Assembly (NCBI RefSeq): GCF_023701525.1
Contig: NZ_JAMQAW010000001.1
Coordinates: 186,001-250,000, forward strand
Length of the DNA stretch: 64,000 bases
Direction of reading: 5' to 3'
Source of the DNA: Streptomyces albipurpureus
Lineage (GTDB): Bacteria; Actinomycetota; Actinomycetes; Streptomycetales; Streptomycetaceae
Part shown: positions 1 through 11,584 of the stretch, piece after piece
How the letters are laid out: every line of letters begins with the position of its first letter
Position numbering within the stretch: the stretch's first letter is position 1
Position numbers and translations under genes: made by a program
Notes under the pieces: model-generated
Told to the model about the DNA's origin: nothing
The model's database searches: none
What the model saw: only the letters and a program-made list of their open reading frames with translations

Positions 1-892
1 CCGCCTCGGAAACCGGGAGACTCCGGTGGTCCTCGGCATCCTGGTGATGGAAGACCTGGCGATGGCGGTCTATCTCCCGCTGCTGACCGCTCTGCTCGCC
101 GGGGTCGGCCTGGCGGGTGGCAGCGTCACCTTGCTGATCGCGCTCGGCGCGGTCGGCATCGTGCTCTATCTGGCACTGCGGCACGGCAGGCTGATCAGCC
201 GCGCGGTCTCATCGGACAACCCGGAGATGCTGCTGCTCGTGGTCCTGGGTCTGACCCTGCTGGTCGCGGGTATCGCCCAGGAACTGCAGGTCTCCGCCGC
301 GGTGGGCGCCTTCCTGGTGGGCATCGCGCTGTCCGGTGAGGTCGCTGAGGGAGCGCGGAAGCTGCTCACTCCGCTACGTGATCTCTTCGCGGCGGTGTTC
401 TTCGTCTTCTTCGGTCTCTCCACGGACCCCACCGCCATCCCACCGGTGATCCTTCCCGCGCTGCTGCTCGCGGTGGTCACCGCGGGCACCAAGATCCTCA
501 CCGGCTGGTACGCGGCGGGCCGGGTCGGGATCGGGGCGCGTGGCCGGTTGCGAGCCGGGGGCGCGCTGGTGGCTCGTGGCGAGTTCTCGATCGTCATCGC
601 GGGTCTGGCCGTCGGTACGGAACCGAAGATCGGCCCGATCGCTACGGCGTATGTGCTGATCCTGGTGGTGCTGGGGCCGCTGGCGGCACGCTGGACGGAA
701 CCGCTGGGCGTCCGGTTGCGCGAGAGCCGCAAGCCCAAGGAGCCACTGCCCGAGTGTCATGACGGCACCCAGCAGACGGTCGCCGATCCCGCGCCAGAGG
801 CTCCGGCGGTTGATGCCGCCACGGTTACGGAAGGCAACGGTCCGGTGCCGGGCCCGGAGAAGGACGGCATCGCCGTGAGCGACCCGCGCTAG
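1..892 (+). CDS. Cation:proton antiporter, CPA2/KefB type (5' truncated by window edge)
   Basis: The frame is open from base 2, so the gene starts outside the window; about 296 C-terminal residues are visible. The first visible residues, RLGNRETPVVLG, followed by VMEDLAMAVYLPLL, form the conserved helix pair of CPA2 (KefB-like) monovalent cation:proton antiporters. Several hydrophobic helices follow to about visible residue 230, and then a hydrophilic Glu/Pro/Ala-rich cytoplasmic tail of about 60 residues. No RCK/TrkA-N nucleotide-binding domain is present at the C-terminus. Members exchange K+ or Na+ for H+ across the cell membrane. The ion is not readable from the sequence, but a kdp potassium pump lies 1.1 kb downstream, so potassium homeostasis is a reasonable inference. 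Confidence 0.85.
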   Translation, partial: RLGNRETPVVLGILVMEDLAMAVYLPLLTALLAGVGLAGGSVTLLIALGAVGIVLYLALRHGRLISRAVSSDNPEMLLLVVLGLTLLVAGIAQELQVSAAVGAFLVGIALSGEVAEGARKLLTPLRDLFAAVFFVFFGLSTDPTAIPPVILPALLLAVVTAGTKILTGWYAAGRVGIGARGRLRAGGALVARGEFSIVIAGLAVGTEPKIGPIATAYVLILVVLGPLAARWTEPLGVRLRESRKPKEPLPECHDGTQQTVADPAPEAPAVDAATVTEGNGPVPGPEKDGIAVSDPR

Positions 893-1010
893 CCATGCGC
901 TGACACGAGAAGCCCCGCGGCCCACACGCTGGGCCGCCCTCGCACAGGGGTTGCCCGTTCTCTGTGGAGCACGATGGGACGGTGGACGATGCTCGACCAG
1001 GAGATACCGC

Positions 1011-1808
1011 ATGGACGATGAGCCGGCCCCTTCCTTTGAGCTGCTGCCCGGCGGGGACCGATCGCCGGTGATCCTTCATGTACCGCACTCCTCGCGGGCG
1101 ATCCCGGCCTCCGTTCGGGCGGGCATCGTGCTCAGTGACGTCGAGTTGGAGGACGAACTCGACCACATCACCGACTCCCACACGGCGGAACTGGCCGCTG
1201 AGGCAGCCGGGCGGGCCCGGAGCACCCCGTGGCAGTTCGTCAATGGACTGTCTCGGCTGGTCATCGACCCCGAGCGGTTCCCCGATGAGCGCGAGGAGAT
1301 GGTGGCGGTCGGCATGGGCGCGGTCTACACCCGCACCACCCGGGGTGAGACGCTGAGACCATCCGACGAAGACCCCGCTGCGCTGATCGCCCGGTACTTC
1401 CACCCCTACGCACGGGCCATGGCCGCGGCGGTGGCGGACCGACTGGCCGCTACCGGCCGGGCCGTGGTGATCGATGTGCACTCCTACCCGTCGCGGCGGC
1501 TGCCCTACGAACTCCATGGCGAGGGCGCGCGCCCACCGGTCTGTCTGGGCGCCGACGGTTTCCACACACCCGGCGAGCTGCTCGCCCAGGCCCGCGAGGC
1601 ATTCGCCCACTGCGGCGATACGGCGGTGAACACTCCCTTCGCGGGCACCTATGTGCCGCTGGAGTTCTACGGCAAGGACGCGAGGGTCAGCGCCTTGATG
1701 GTGGAGATCCGTCGGGACCTCTATCTGCGGGAGCCCGGCGGGCCCGCGGGTCCTGGCCTGGTGACGGTGGCAAAGGCGCTGACGGAGCTCGTCGACGCAC
1801 AGGGATAG
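1011..1808 (+). CDS. N-formylglutamate amidohydrolase family protein
   Basis: A 265-residue soluble protein. Near the N-terminus it has VILHVPHSSRAIP, and in the middle VVIDVHSYPSRRLPYE, the His/Ser-containing blocks expected of the N-formylglutamate deformylase (HutG-type amidohydrolase) family. The known reaction is hydrolysis of N-formyl-L-glutamate to glutamate and formate in one branch of histidine breakdown. No other hut gene is nearby, so the physiological substrate is uncertain. The ATG at 1011 is chosen because a CAGGAG Shine-Dalgarno lies 7 nt upstream; an upstream in-frame start at 951 has no such site. It is a single gene, with kdpC convergent on the far side. Confidence 0.8.
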   Translation: MDDEPAPSFELLPGGDRSPVILHVPHSSRAIPASVRAGIVLSDVELEDELDHITDSHTAELAAEAAGRARSTPWQFVNGLSRLVIDPERFPDEREEMVAVGMGAVYTRTTRGETLRPSDEDPAALIARYFHPYARAMAAAVADRLAATGRAVVIDVHSYPSRRLPYELHGEGARPPVCLGADGFHTPGELLAQAREAFAHCGDTAVNTPFAGTYVPLEFYGKDARVSALMVEIRRDLYLREPGGPAGPGLVTVAKALTELVDAQG

Positions 1809-1999
1809 CGACCGCCTCCGGTCGTACACCTCCGCCGGCTAAGCCCGCCCGTCAGCCGCGCGAGGTCCTTGCCGACGCCGTACGTCTGGCCCGTTCGGTC
1901 ACCCCCGCGCACAGTGCGCGGAGGGGAACGGTCAGGGCCCGGGGGTGGTGGGTCCTGACCGTTGGCGCGGTGTCATCACCCCGTGGGGGCGGGCACTGG

Positions 2000-2688
2000 T
2001 CAGGAGGTCGGCCGGGACATCAGCTCCTTGAGGCCGATGTTGAGTTGGAGGACATTGACACGGGGTTCGCCGATGAAGCCGAGGATGCGGCCGTCGGTGT
2101 GTTCTTCGAGCAGCTTGTCGACCTTCCCGACGGGCAGTGCGTTGCGTTCGGCGACCCGGTGGACCTGGAGTTCGGCGTACTCGGGTGAGATGTGCGGATC
2201 GAGTCCGGAGCCGGATGAGGTGACGGCGTCGACGGGTACCTGGGACGGTTTGACCTGGTGGGTGGCGGTGGAGTTGTCCTTGACCACGGCCGCCTTGGCG
2301 TCCTTGACCCACTGGATCAGCTCGGCGTTGTCGCCGGAGCGGTTGGTGGCCCCGGAGAGGATGAGCGCGTACTGGGTGTTGACGCTGTTACTGCCGAGCC
2401 CGTTGGACGGGCGCGGTTGGAACCAGCGGAGATCCGCCCGCGCGGCTTCGTCGGCGTCGTCGGGGTTCTCCTTGGGCAGCGAGTAGCTCTGCCCGATCAG
2501 GGAGGAGCCGACGACCTTGCCGTCCGCCTTCACCTCCGAGCCGTTCGCCTTGCCCGGGAAGAGCGCTTGGGCCGCTCCCGTGACGGCGAGCGGGTAGAGG
2601 ACTCCACAGACCACGGTGAGCACCAGGAGGGTGCGGACGGCGGCGGTGATCAGGCGTCCGGTGTTGCGCAGAGAGGTGTTCATGATCG

Positions 2689-2692
<4 letters not shown>
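2000..2692 (-). CDS. kdpC: Potassium-transporting ATPase subunit C
   Basis: About 230 residues, with one N-terminal membrane helix ([20 protein letters not shown]) followed by the periplasmic-side KdpC domain. [10 protein letters not shown], the Asn/Gly-rich substrate-binding stretch and the [17 protein letters not shown] block are family hallmarks. KdpC is the accessory subunit that stabilises the KdpFABC high-affinity K+ pump and aids ATP binding by KdpB. The GTG at 2692 overlaps the kdpB stop (GTGA), indicating translational coupling; an ATG three codons later (2683) has a GGGTGA stretch in front and is an equally good start. Last gene of the kdp operon; it converges with the amidohydrolase across about 190 bp. 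Confidence 0.95.
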
Positions 2693-4790
<2,098 letters not shown>

Positions 4791-4794
<4 letters not shown>

Positions 4795-6455
4795 GACGCG
4801 AGCCCTTCAGCGAGCGGACCCAGCGCCAGGGCCGGGAAGTAGGTCAGTCCGGTGATGATGAGGATGGTTCCGACAAGCAGCCCGGTGAAGAGGGGTTTGT
4901 TGGTGCGCAGGGTGCCGACGGTCTCGGGGACGGGCTTCTGCTCGGCCAGGGCCCCGGCGAGTGCCAGCACGAAGACGATGGGCAGAAAGCGTCCGAGGAG
5001 CATCGCCAGCCCGATAGTGGTGTTGAACCACTGGGTGTCGGCGTTCAGGCCGGCGAAGGCGGAACCGTTGTTGTTGGCGCCCGAGGTGTAGGCGTACAGG
5101 ATCTCGGAGAAGCCATGGGCGCCGGAGTTCGTCATGGAGTTGCCCGGGGTGGGCAGTGCCATGGCGGCGGCGGTGAAGCAGAGCACCAGGGCGGGGGTGA
5201 TGAGGATGTAGCAGGCGGCGAGCTTGATCTCCCGGGTGCCGATCTTCTTGCCCAGGTACTCGGGGGTGCGGCCGACCATCAGGCCCGCGATGAAGACCGC
5301 GATGATGGCCATGATGAGCATGCCGTAGAGGCCGGAGCCCACACCACCGGGTGCGATCTCGCCCAGTTGCATCCCCAGCATGGTGATGCCGCCACCGAAT
5401 CCGGTGTACGAGGAGTGGAAGCTGTTCACCGCTCCGGTGGAGGTGAGGGTGGTGGCCACGGCGAAGATCGACGAGCCACCGATGCCGAACCTGGTCTCCT
5501 TGCCTTCCATCGCGCCGCCGGCGATCTCGAAGGCGGGGCCGTTGTGAGCGAACTCGGTCCACATCATCAAGGCGGTGAAACCGATCCAGATCACGGCCAT
5601 CGTGCCGAGGATCGCGTATCCCTGCCGGACGCTGCCCACCAGCTGACCGAAGGTGCGGGTCAGCGAGAACGGGATCAGCAGGATGAGGAAGATCTCCAGC
5701 AGGTTGGAGATGCCGTTGGGGTTCTCGAAGGGGTGGGCGGAGTTGGCGTTGAAGTAGCCACCGCCGTTGGTACCCAGCTCCTTGATGGCCTCCTGGGAGG
5801 CGACCGCGCCGCCGTTCCACTGCTGGCTGCCGCCCTGGAACTGGCCGACGTCATGGATGCCGGCGAAGTTCTGGATGGCGCCGCACGCGACCAGCACGAT
5901 CGCGGCGACCACCGAGATCGGCAGCAGGATACGGACGGTGCCACGGACCAGGTCCGCCCAGAAGTTCCCCAGTTCGCCGGTGCGGGAGCGGGCGAAGCCC
6001 CGTACGAGAGCGATGGCGACGGCTATCCCGACGGCCGCGGAGAGGAAGTTCTGTACCGCGAGCCCACCGGTCTGCACCACATGGCCCATGGCCTGCTCGC
6101 CGTAGTACGACTGCCAGTTGGTGTTGGCGACGAACGACGCCGCGGTGTTGAACGCCTGGTCCGGGTCGATCGCCTGGAAGCCGAGCGAGCCGGGCAGCAT
6201 CCCCTGGAGTCGCTGCAACAGATAGAGGAAGACCACGCTCACCAGGGAGAACGCAAGAACGCCACGGAGATAGGCGGGCCAGCGCATCTGGGTGTCGGGG
6301 TTGGCGCCGATGGCCTTGTAGATCCACTTTTCGGGCTTGAGGTGCTTCTCCGAGGAGTAGACGCGGGCCATGTAGTCGCCCAGCGGGCGGTAGGCGAGGG
6401 CGAGTGCCGCTATGAGCGCCAGCAACTGGAGCACACCGGCAAGTACGGGACTCAT
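4791..6455 (-). CDS. kdpA: Potassium-transporting ATPase subunit A (K+ channel-like)
   Basis: A 554-residue polytopic membrane protein with about ten helices. It carries the four degenerate channel-filter repeats of the Trk/Ktr/KdpA superfamily; the second is clear as [18 protein letters not shown], and [19 protein letters not shown] and [14 protein letters not shown] are the next. KdpA binds and translocates K+ in the KdpFABC complex. It starts seven codons after the kdpF stop and overlaps kdpB by four bases. The length equals that of well-studied KdpA proteins, so it should be functional. Confidence 0.97.
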
Positions 6456-6462
6456 ATCCGGG

Positions 6463-6552
6463 CTAGAACCTCTCCGGGTACAGAAGGGCGAGGACGAGAT
6501 AGCCCAGCAGGGCGACGGCCACGATCAGACCGACGACGTTCTCGGCAGTCAT
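6463..6552 (-). CDS. kdpF: KdpF, 29-residue membrane subunit
   Basis: A 29-residue single-helix protein ([19 protein letters not shown], ending ALLYPERF), the typical KdpF size and pattern, immediately 5' of kdpA. KdpF sits at the KdpA/KdpB interface and stabilises the pump. The ATG overlaps the stop codon of the small ORF in front (ATGA), so translation is probably coupled. The frame is open further upstream, but the standard KdpF start and the overlap both favour this ATG. Confidence 0.9.
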   Translation of the reverse strand: MTAENVVGLIVAVALLGYLVLALLYPERF

Positions 6553-6632
6553 AGCTTCGCCACCCCCTTGGCGACAACGGCCACCAGCGCGAACACCGCG
6601 ACCATGGTGACGACGAAGGCCAGATCGGCCAC
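6549..6632 (-). CDS. Putative 27-residue membrane peptide leading the kdp operon
   Basis: A GTG at 6632, with AGGGAG six bases upstream, opens a 27-codon frame that ends in an ATGA overlap with kdpF. The peptide (MADLAFVVTMVAVFALVAVV, then AKGVAKL) is one hydrophobic helix with a basic C-terminus, very like KdpF in size and layout. The frame could be extended to 91 residues, but that reading runs through a tetranucleotide repeat and lacks a ribosome-binding site. I do not recognise a named family. A role as a second small subunit or regulator of the Kdp pump is inferred only from size, coupling and position. Confidence 0.6.
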   Translation of the reverse strand: MADLAFVVTMVAVFALVAVVAKGVAKL

Positions 6633-6814
6633 CGTGAGCTCCCTGAGTGGAATGGGATAGGACTGTTCGAGGAAACCCCTTTTCAGCCACTCCGCCGGGT
6701 TCGTTGATGCGTCCCATACGGCGGTACGGGCGCTCTTGACGGAACCTGTACGGCTGCCGGGCACGGATCGCCGGGTGACGATGGGAGCGGGCCGATCAGA
6801 GTGGCTGACTGACG

Positions 6815-6860
6815 ACTCACTCACTCATTCCTTCATTCATTCACTCACTCACTCACTCAC
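6815..6860. repeat. ACTC/ATTC tetranucleotide microsatellite
   Basis: A 46-bp run built from ACTC units with a few ATTC/CTTC variants: three ACTC-like units, a diverged middle, then five clean units ending at 6860. It is about 180 bp upstream of the first kdp-operon start codon and about 200 bp upstream of the divergent permease, so it lies in the shared 5' region. Such runs are rare in Streptomyces DNA and are prone to slippage. Confidence 0.9.
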
Positions 6861-6962
6861 GACGGTCGGTGAAGCGCTGGGAGGTGGTGTGCGCCCCAGC
6901 GGGGCGTGGCAAGGGTCTACGTCAGGGCGTCCACGGTCAGCGTGGGGAGCCCGGGGCGCCCA

Positions 6963-7004
6963 ACGGCGGGTGACTGACGGCGGGTGTCTGACGGCGGGCG
7001 CCCG
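6963..7004. repeat. Three tandem 14-bp units in the kdp/permease intergenic region
   Basis: Three head-to-tail copies of ACGGCGGGTGACTG (second copy GTGTCTG, third GCGCCCG in the last half). The array ends 60 bp before the permease start. It could be an operator array or simple slippage; no known consensus was recognised. The rest of the 6633-7064 region holds only the microsatellite. Confidence 0.75.
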
Positions 7005-7064
7005 AGCCATCCGGCAGTTCTGGCACGCGTCATCCCAGCGGTGGGCCTCGGTGGAAGGCGGACG

Positions 7065-9035
7065 ATGAGTGGCAAACGGCAGCACACCGCGCCCCTGCGT
7101 GGGGACACGGCCGAACGTTGCCGCGCCTGGCTGCTCCAGGGGCTGAGCGAGCAGAGCGCACGTCACCCCGGGCCACATGCCAACCCGCCCGCCGAGGACA
7201 AGGGACACCGCTGGTGGCGGGTGATGTGCCTGACCGGCGTGGACTACTTCTCGACCCTGGGCTACCAGCCCGGCATCGCGGCACTCGCGGCCGGCCTGCT
7301 CTCCCCGCTGGCCACCCTGGTACTGCTGGCACTGACCCTGCTCGGAGCGCTACCGGTCTATCGGCGGGTCGCCAGGGAGTCGCCCCACGGGGAGGGCTCG
7401 ATCGCCATGCTGGAGCGGCTGCTGCCCTGGTGGGCGGGGAAGCTGTTCGTCCTCGTCCTGCTGGGGTTCGCCGCGACCGACTTCATCATCACCATCACCC
7501 TTTCGGCCGCCGACGCCTCGGCGCATGTGGTGGAGAACCCCTACGCACCGAACTGGCTGCACGGCAACAACCTCTGGATCACCCTGGTGCTCATCGGTCT
7601 GCTGGGCGCGGTCTTCCTCAAGGGCTTCCGGGAGGCAATCGGTGTGGCCGTGGTCCTCGTCGCCCTCTACCTGTCGCTCAATGTGGTGGTCCTGGCAGCC
7701 GCCGCCTGGCAGGTCGCCAGCGACCCGGTGGTGGTTCCGAACTGGTGGGACGCCATGACCGCGGAGCACTCCTCACCTTTCGTCATGATCGGCGTGGCGC
7801 TGTTGGTCTTTCCGAGACTGGCGTTGGGGATGTCGGGATTCGAGACCGGCGTGGCCGTCATGCCCCAGATCAAAGGAGGCCCCACCGATACGTATGAGAG
7901 ACCCGTGGGCCGCATCAGGGACACCCGCAAGCTGCTCACCACCGCGGCCCTGATCATGAGTGTGTTTCTGCTGCTCTCCAGCCTGGCGACGACACTGCTG
8001 ATCCCCCAGGACGACTTCAAGGCGGGCGGCCCGGCGAACGGCCGTGCCCTCGCCTATCTGGCCCACCGCTATCTGGGGGAGGTCTTCGGCACGGCCTACG
8101 ACATCTCCACCATCTGCATCCTGTGGTTCGCCGGAGCCTCCGCGCTCGCCGGACTCCTCAACCTGGTGCCGCGGTTCCTGCCCCGCTACGGCATGGCTCC
8201 CGAGTGGACCCGGGCGGTGCGCCCCCTGGTGCTGGTGTTCGTGACCATCGCGACCATCATCACCTGGTACTTCGACGCCAATGTGGACAAGCAGAGTGGC
8301 GCCTACGCAACCGGCGTCCTGGTGCTGATGCTGTCGGCGGCGTTCGCCTCCACGGTCGCCGTACACCGGGCGGGACGCGGTAGGGCTGCCCTCGGCTTCG
8401 GGGTGATCACCGTGGTCTTCGCCTACACCCTGGTCGCCAATGTCATCGAACGCCCCGACGGCATCAAGATCGCGGCGCTGTTCATCATCGTCATCGTGAT
8501 GACCTCCTTCGCGTCCCGGGTGCACCGCGCCTTCGAACTGCGCTCCGCGGAGGTGGACTTCGACGCCACAGCGACGCGCATCATCGAGGAGGCCTCGGCG
8601 TCGGGGCCGCTGCGGATCATCGCGAACGAGCCGTCGGAACACACTTCGGCCGAGTACCGGTTGAAGGAGTACAGCCAGCGACAGGAGACCCATATCCCCG
8701 ACGGCCGTCCGGTGCTGTTCCTTGAGGTGTTCGTGAAGGACTCCTCGGACTTCACGGCGGACCTGACGGTCCGGGGCGAGGAGAAGCACGGAGTCCGCAG
8801 GCTCCGGGTGGAGGCGGCGACGGTTCCCAACGCGATCGCGGCGATCCTGCTACGCCTGCGGGATCTCACGGGCGAGGTTCCGCACGCCTACTTCACCTGG
8901 ACGGAGGGCGCTCCGCTGGGGCACCTACTGCGCTTCCTCGTCTTCGGCGACGGCGAGACCGCCCCCGTGACCAGGGAGGTCCTCCGCAGAGCCGAGCCCG
9001 TCCCCGAACGCCGACCACGCGTGCACGTGGGCTAG
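7065..9035 (+). CDS. APC-superfamily permease with extra C-terminal soluble domain
   Basis: A 656-residue protein. Residues about 45-500 contain roughly a dozen hydrophobic helices of an amino acid/polyamine/organocation-type permease, starting with [21 protein letters not shown] and including the long loop [17 protein letters not shown]. The last 150 residues are soluble and mixed alpha/beta, a regulatory-looking tail. The ATG at 7065 has GGAAGG six bases upstream; in-frame codons from 6984 lie in repeat DNA. It is divergent from kdp. Members of this branch are usually annotated only as APC permeases, and the substrate cannot be read from sequence; potassium or an organic cation is suggested by the kdp neighbour. 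Confidence 0.75.
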   Translation: MSGKRQHTAPLRGDTAERCRAWLLQGLSEQSARHPGPHANPPAEDKGHRWWRVMCLTGVDYFSTLGYQPGIAALAAGLLSPLATLVLLALTLLGALPVYRRVARESPHGEGSIAMLERLLPWWAGKLFVLVLLGFAATDFIITITLSAADASAHVVENPYAPNWLHGNNLWITLVLIGLLGAVFLKGFREAIGVAVVLVALYLSLNVVVLAAAAWQVASDPVVVPNWWDAMTAEHSSPFVMIGVALLVFPRLALGMSGFETGVAVMPQIKGGPTDTYERPVGRIRDTRKLLTTAALIMSVFLLLSSLATTLLIPQDDFKAGGPANGRALAYLAHRYLGEVFGTAYDISTICILWFAGASALAGLLNLVPRFLPRYGMAPEWTRAVRPLVLVFVTIATIITWYFDANVDKQSGAYATGVLVLMLSAAFASTVAVHRAGRGRAALGFGVITVVFAYTLVANVIERPDGIKIAALFIIVIVMTSFASRVHRAFELRSAEVDFDATATRIIEEASASGPLRIIANEPSEHTSAEYRLKEYSQRQETHIPDGRPVLFLEVFVKDSSDFTADLTVRGEEKHGVRRLRVEAATVPNAIAAILLRLRDLTGEVPHAYFTWTEGAPLGHLLRFLVFGDGETAPVTREVLRRAEPVPERRPRVHVG

Positions 9036-9266
9036 GGAGCGCCAAGGGGCTGCCATCTCCTTTGGGGTGGCTGAGCTCACCGAGGTGTCCGGCTGCGCGC
9101 GCACTCACTCCCACTCGGCAGTCCGGCCCCATGGCTGCCCTCTTTCAGGGGAATCTCGCGCCTCTTCCGCATTTCCGGCTGTACGCGGCAAAGGATCGCC
9201 GGGGAACTGGGCCGCCGTCGCACTACCGCGGCCGTCGGGCAGTGTTTTCGAGGAGAGGACTCCACC

Positions 9267-9764
9267 ATGGTCACGAGGAAGGCGCGGTGGTCGGCCCTGG
9301 CGGTCACGGCCACCGCGGTGCTCGGCTGTCTGGCCGCGCCTGCCGCGCTGGCGGCGCCCACCACCGCCGCGCCGGCGCGAGCGGCTCTCGCGGTGCCTCC
9401 GCAGCAGAACATTCCCGAACTGCAGGCGGGAGGCGTCGCCCGCAGGGTGACCATCCCGCCGGACCGCCAGGTCAGGCGCGGCCCGGGCTACGTCGACATC
9501 GAGGCACCCCCGTACACCAGGATCATCGCCCTGAACACCAACTGCGACGCTCCGGGTTGCACCACACGCGTCGCACCCGACGGCCTGAGCGCGAGCGGGT
9601 ACTTCCCGGGGAACCGGGTCACCTTCCTCCGCCCCATGACCGTCGATATCGCCGCCGACTACGACGCGCCGTACGAGGGGGGCTACTTCAGCGGTTCCTT
9701 CACCCTCCTTGGGGAAACCCAGCCGCTGACGGTCAGAATCCTGCCGGAACCCGAGGACTACTGA
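9267..9764 (+). CDS. Small secreted protein, function unknown
   Basis: 165 residues. Basic residues 1-7, a hydrophobic core and Ala-rich AALAAP near residue 30 form a Sec signal peptide. A Cys at residue 21 inside the hydrophobic core is not a convincing lipobox. The mature part is about 135 residues, predicted beta-rich, with one Cys pair spaced N-C-D-A-P-G-C that could form a disulfide. A GAGGAGAGG ribosome-binding region precedes the ATG. No enzyme motif is visible. Its stop codon lies in the first unit of a 15-bp tandem repeat. The 230 bp upstream show no other gene. Confidence 0.75.
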   Translation: MVTRKARWSALAVTATAVLGCLAAPAALAAPTTAAPARAALAVPPQQNIPELQAGGVARRVTIPPDRQVRRGPGYVDIEAPPYTRIIALNTNCDAPGCTTRVAPDGLSASGYFPGNRVTFLRPMTVDIAADYDAPYEGGYFSGSFTLLGETQPLTVRILPEPEDY

Positions 9765-9815
9765 ACCGAGGACTACTGAGCCGAGGGCCACTGACCCGAG
9801 GGCCACTGAGCCGAG
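9756..9815. repeat. Four tandem 15-bp units overlapping a stop codon
   Basis: Four consecutive 15-mers: GACTACTGAACCGAG, GACTACTGAGCCGAG, GGCCACTGACCCGAG, GGCCACTGAGCCGAG. The first contains the TGA stop of the secreted-protein gene, and every unit carries TGA in the same phase, so a loss or gain of units would leave the protein unchanged. The remaining 200 bp to the next gene show nothing else. Confidence 0.85.
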
Positions 9816-10023
9816 GGGCCCTCGCCGGCGAGGCGGAAGTACCCGGAGATGGACGAAACCCCGACGCCAGCACCTCGCCGATCAGCACACCCGCCGGGCA
9901 GCCGTACCCGCTGCGCCATGTCCAGGCAGAGCGGAGGCCGCGGGCGCGGTGGCGTCATCAGGCACGGTGACGTACGGGGTGAACGCCGTCCGTCCGAGAT
10001 CCCGCGCGCACCTCGGCGGAGTG

Positions 10024-10605
10024 TCACACCGAGTCGTTGCCGTGGAGGTGGGTGCGCTCCCCTTCTCCGTCGAAGATGGTGAGAATCTCCACCGGCCCGT
10101 CGTGGGCGCCGATGGAGTGCGGGGTCATGGTCGAGAACTCGGCCGCGTTGCCCTCCTGGATCAGGATGGTGCGCTCCCCCAGTTCCAGGCGGGCGGTTCC
10201 GGAGAGCACGGTGAACCACTCTCGACCGGGATGTACTTTCAGGTGCTCCGCTCCCGTCGGCCGGTCGGGAGTAATACGCATCTTCGCTACGGTCACTCCG
10301 TGTAGTGAGCGCTCCCGGGAAAGCAGCCAGCTGGTCAGCCCCGGGGAGTCGCAGGCCTGTGGTCGGATCACCACGTCCGCGTCGTCATGGGATTCGACGA
10401 GCTGGTCGAGGGTGGTGTCCAGGGCCTTGGCGATGGGGACCAGCTGATCGATGGCGATCCTGCGGCGCCCGGTCTCGATGCGGCTCAGATTGGACGGGCT
10501 GAGATGGCTGCGAGCTGCGAGGGTGTCCAGGGTCCAACCGCGGGCCAGGCGCAGACCGCGGATGCGTTGGCGGATCATGCCGTCCAGGTCGAGTTCTTGC
10601 TCCAT
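10024..10605 (-). CDS. XRE-family regulator with C-terminal cupin domain
   Basis: 193 residues from the ATG at 10605 (a TTG two codons upstream is possible). Residues 10-65 form an XRE helix-turn-helix (LAARSHLSPSNLSRIETGRR). Residues 105-185 form a small cupin barrel (GAEHLKVHPGREWFTVLSG, then EGNAAEFSTMTPHSIG). Such proteins bind DNA as dimers and sense a small ligand through the cupin. It is divergent from the methyltransferase gene, with only 48 bp between the start codons, so it most likely controls that gene and itself. No Shine-Dalgarno is obvious in that gap, which may point to leaderless translation. Confidence 0.85.
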   Translation of the reverse strand: MEQELDLDGMIRQRIRGLRLARGWTLDTLAARSHLSPSNLSRIETGRRRIAIDQLVPIAKALDTTLDQLVESHDDADVVIRPQACDSPGLTSWLLSRERSLHGVTVAKMRITPDRPTGAEHLKVHPGREWFTVLSGTARLELGERTILIQEGNAAEFSTMTPHSIGAHDGPVEILTIFDGEGERTHLHGNDSV

Positions 10606-10653
10606 AGGCAAGAGGATATGCGCTCAAGGCATGACCATGTCTAGCCTGGCGCC

Positions 10654-11505
10654 ATGGCACAGAAGCACACACACCACCATCACGACCACCATGAGGGCGG
10701 ACACCACGGTGAAGCGGGGCTGGCCGATGTACTGGACCTGGACGCCGAGGTGCTCGGCTCGTACCTGGATGAGGTGATCGAGTGGGTCGCCGGATACGCC
10801 CCGGCTGCGCCGCGGACCATCGCCGATGTGGGCGCGGGCACCGGCACCGGCCTGTTGGCACTGGCCCGTCGCTTCCAACAGGCGGACTTGGTCGCGATCG
10901 ACCAGTCGCCGCTGCTGCTGGAGCGCCTTGGCGCCAAGGCGCTCCAGCAGGGGCTGACCGAGCGGTTGCGGATCGTGGAGACCGACCTGGACGCTGCTTC
11001 GCCTCCGATCGGTACGGCAGATCTCGCCTGGGCCGCTTCCTCGCTCCATCACGTCAAGGATCCCGACAGACTCCTTGGCGACCTCCACGAGGCACTGACC
11101 CCAGGCGGCCTGCTCGTGGTCATCGAGATGGACGCGTTGCCCCGGTTCCTTCCCGACGACCTCGGCATCGGCCGCCCTGGCCTGGAGACGCGCTGCCATG
11201 ACGCGGCGGCGCAGGAGCGGTGGAACGCCCACCCGAACTGGGGCCCGTATCTGGAGCGGGCCGGGTTCGAGGTCGTCCAGGAGCGGAGCTTTCCCATCGC
11301 GGTGAGTCCGGCGCCGCCTAGCGCCGGACGCTATGCCCACACCATGCTGAGCGCCATGCGTTTCGGCGTCGGCGACCGTTTGGCCGCGGATGACCTCCAT
11401 GCCCTCGACCGCCTGCTGGCCGATGACTCCGCGGAGTCGCTGCTGCGCCGCACGGACTTGACCGTCCGCGGCAGCCGCACGGCATGGGCGGCTCGGCGCC
11501 ACTGA
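10654..11505 (+). CDS. Class I SAM-dependent methyltransferase with His-rich N-terminus
   Basis: 283 residues. Residues about 49-160 are a Rossmann methyltransferase core, with the SAM motif DVGAGTGTGLLALARR, the acidic strand end VAID, and a post-motif block ADLAWAASSLHHVKDPDRLL as in UbiE/Methyltransf_11 proteins. The first 20 residues are unusual: MAQKHTHHHHDHHEGGHHGE, with ten His. This could bind Ni, Zn, Cu or Co. The methyl acceptor is unknown. The divergent XRE-cupin gene probably regulates it; the His tail makes a metal-linked substrate or metal-responsive function worth considering. Confidence 0.85.
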   Translation: MAQKHTHHHHDHHEGGHHGEAGLADVLDLDAEVLGSYLDEVIEWVAGYAPAAPRTIADVGAGTGTGLLALARRFQQADLVAIDQSPLLLERLGAKALQQGLTERLRIVETDLDAASPPIGTADLAWAASSLHHVKDPDRLLGDLHEALTPGGLLVVIEMDALPRFLPDDLGIGRPGLETRCHDAAAQERWNAHPNWGPYLERAGFEVVQERSFPIAVSPAPPSAGRYAHTMLSAMRFGVGDRLAADDLHALDRLLADDSAESLLRRTDLTVRGSRTAWAARRH

Positions 11506-11584
11506 GACCGCCGGGATACGGCGGCAGCGGCTTCGGCGATGGTCCTGCGATGCGGGCCGGGGATATCGGGGCGAAGCTGGGCCC

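Noticed and set aside
6633..7064. c-di-AMP (ydaO-type) riboswitch before kdp
   Set aside because: Conserved riboswitch core sequences were not found by eye in this stretch on either strand.
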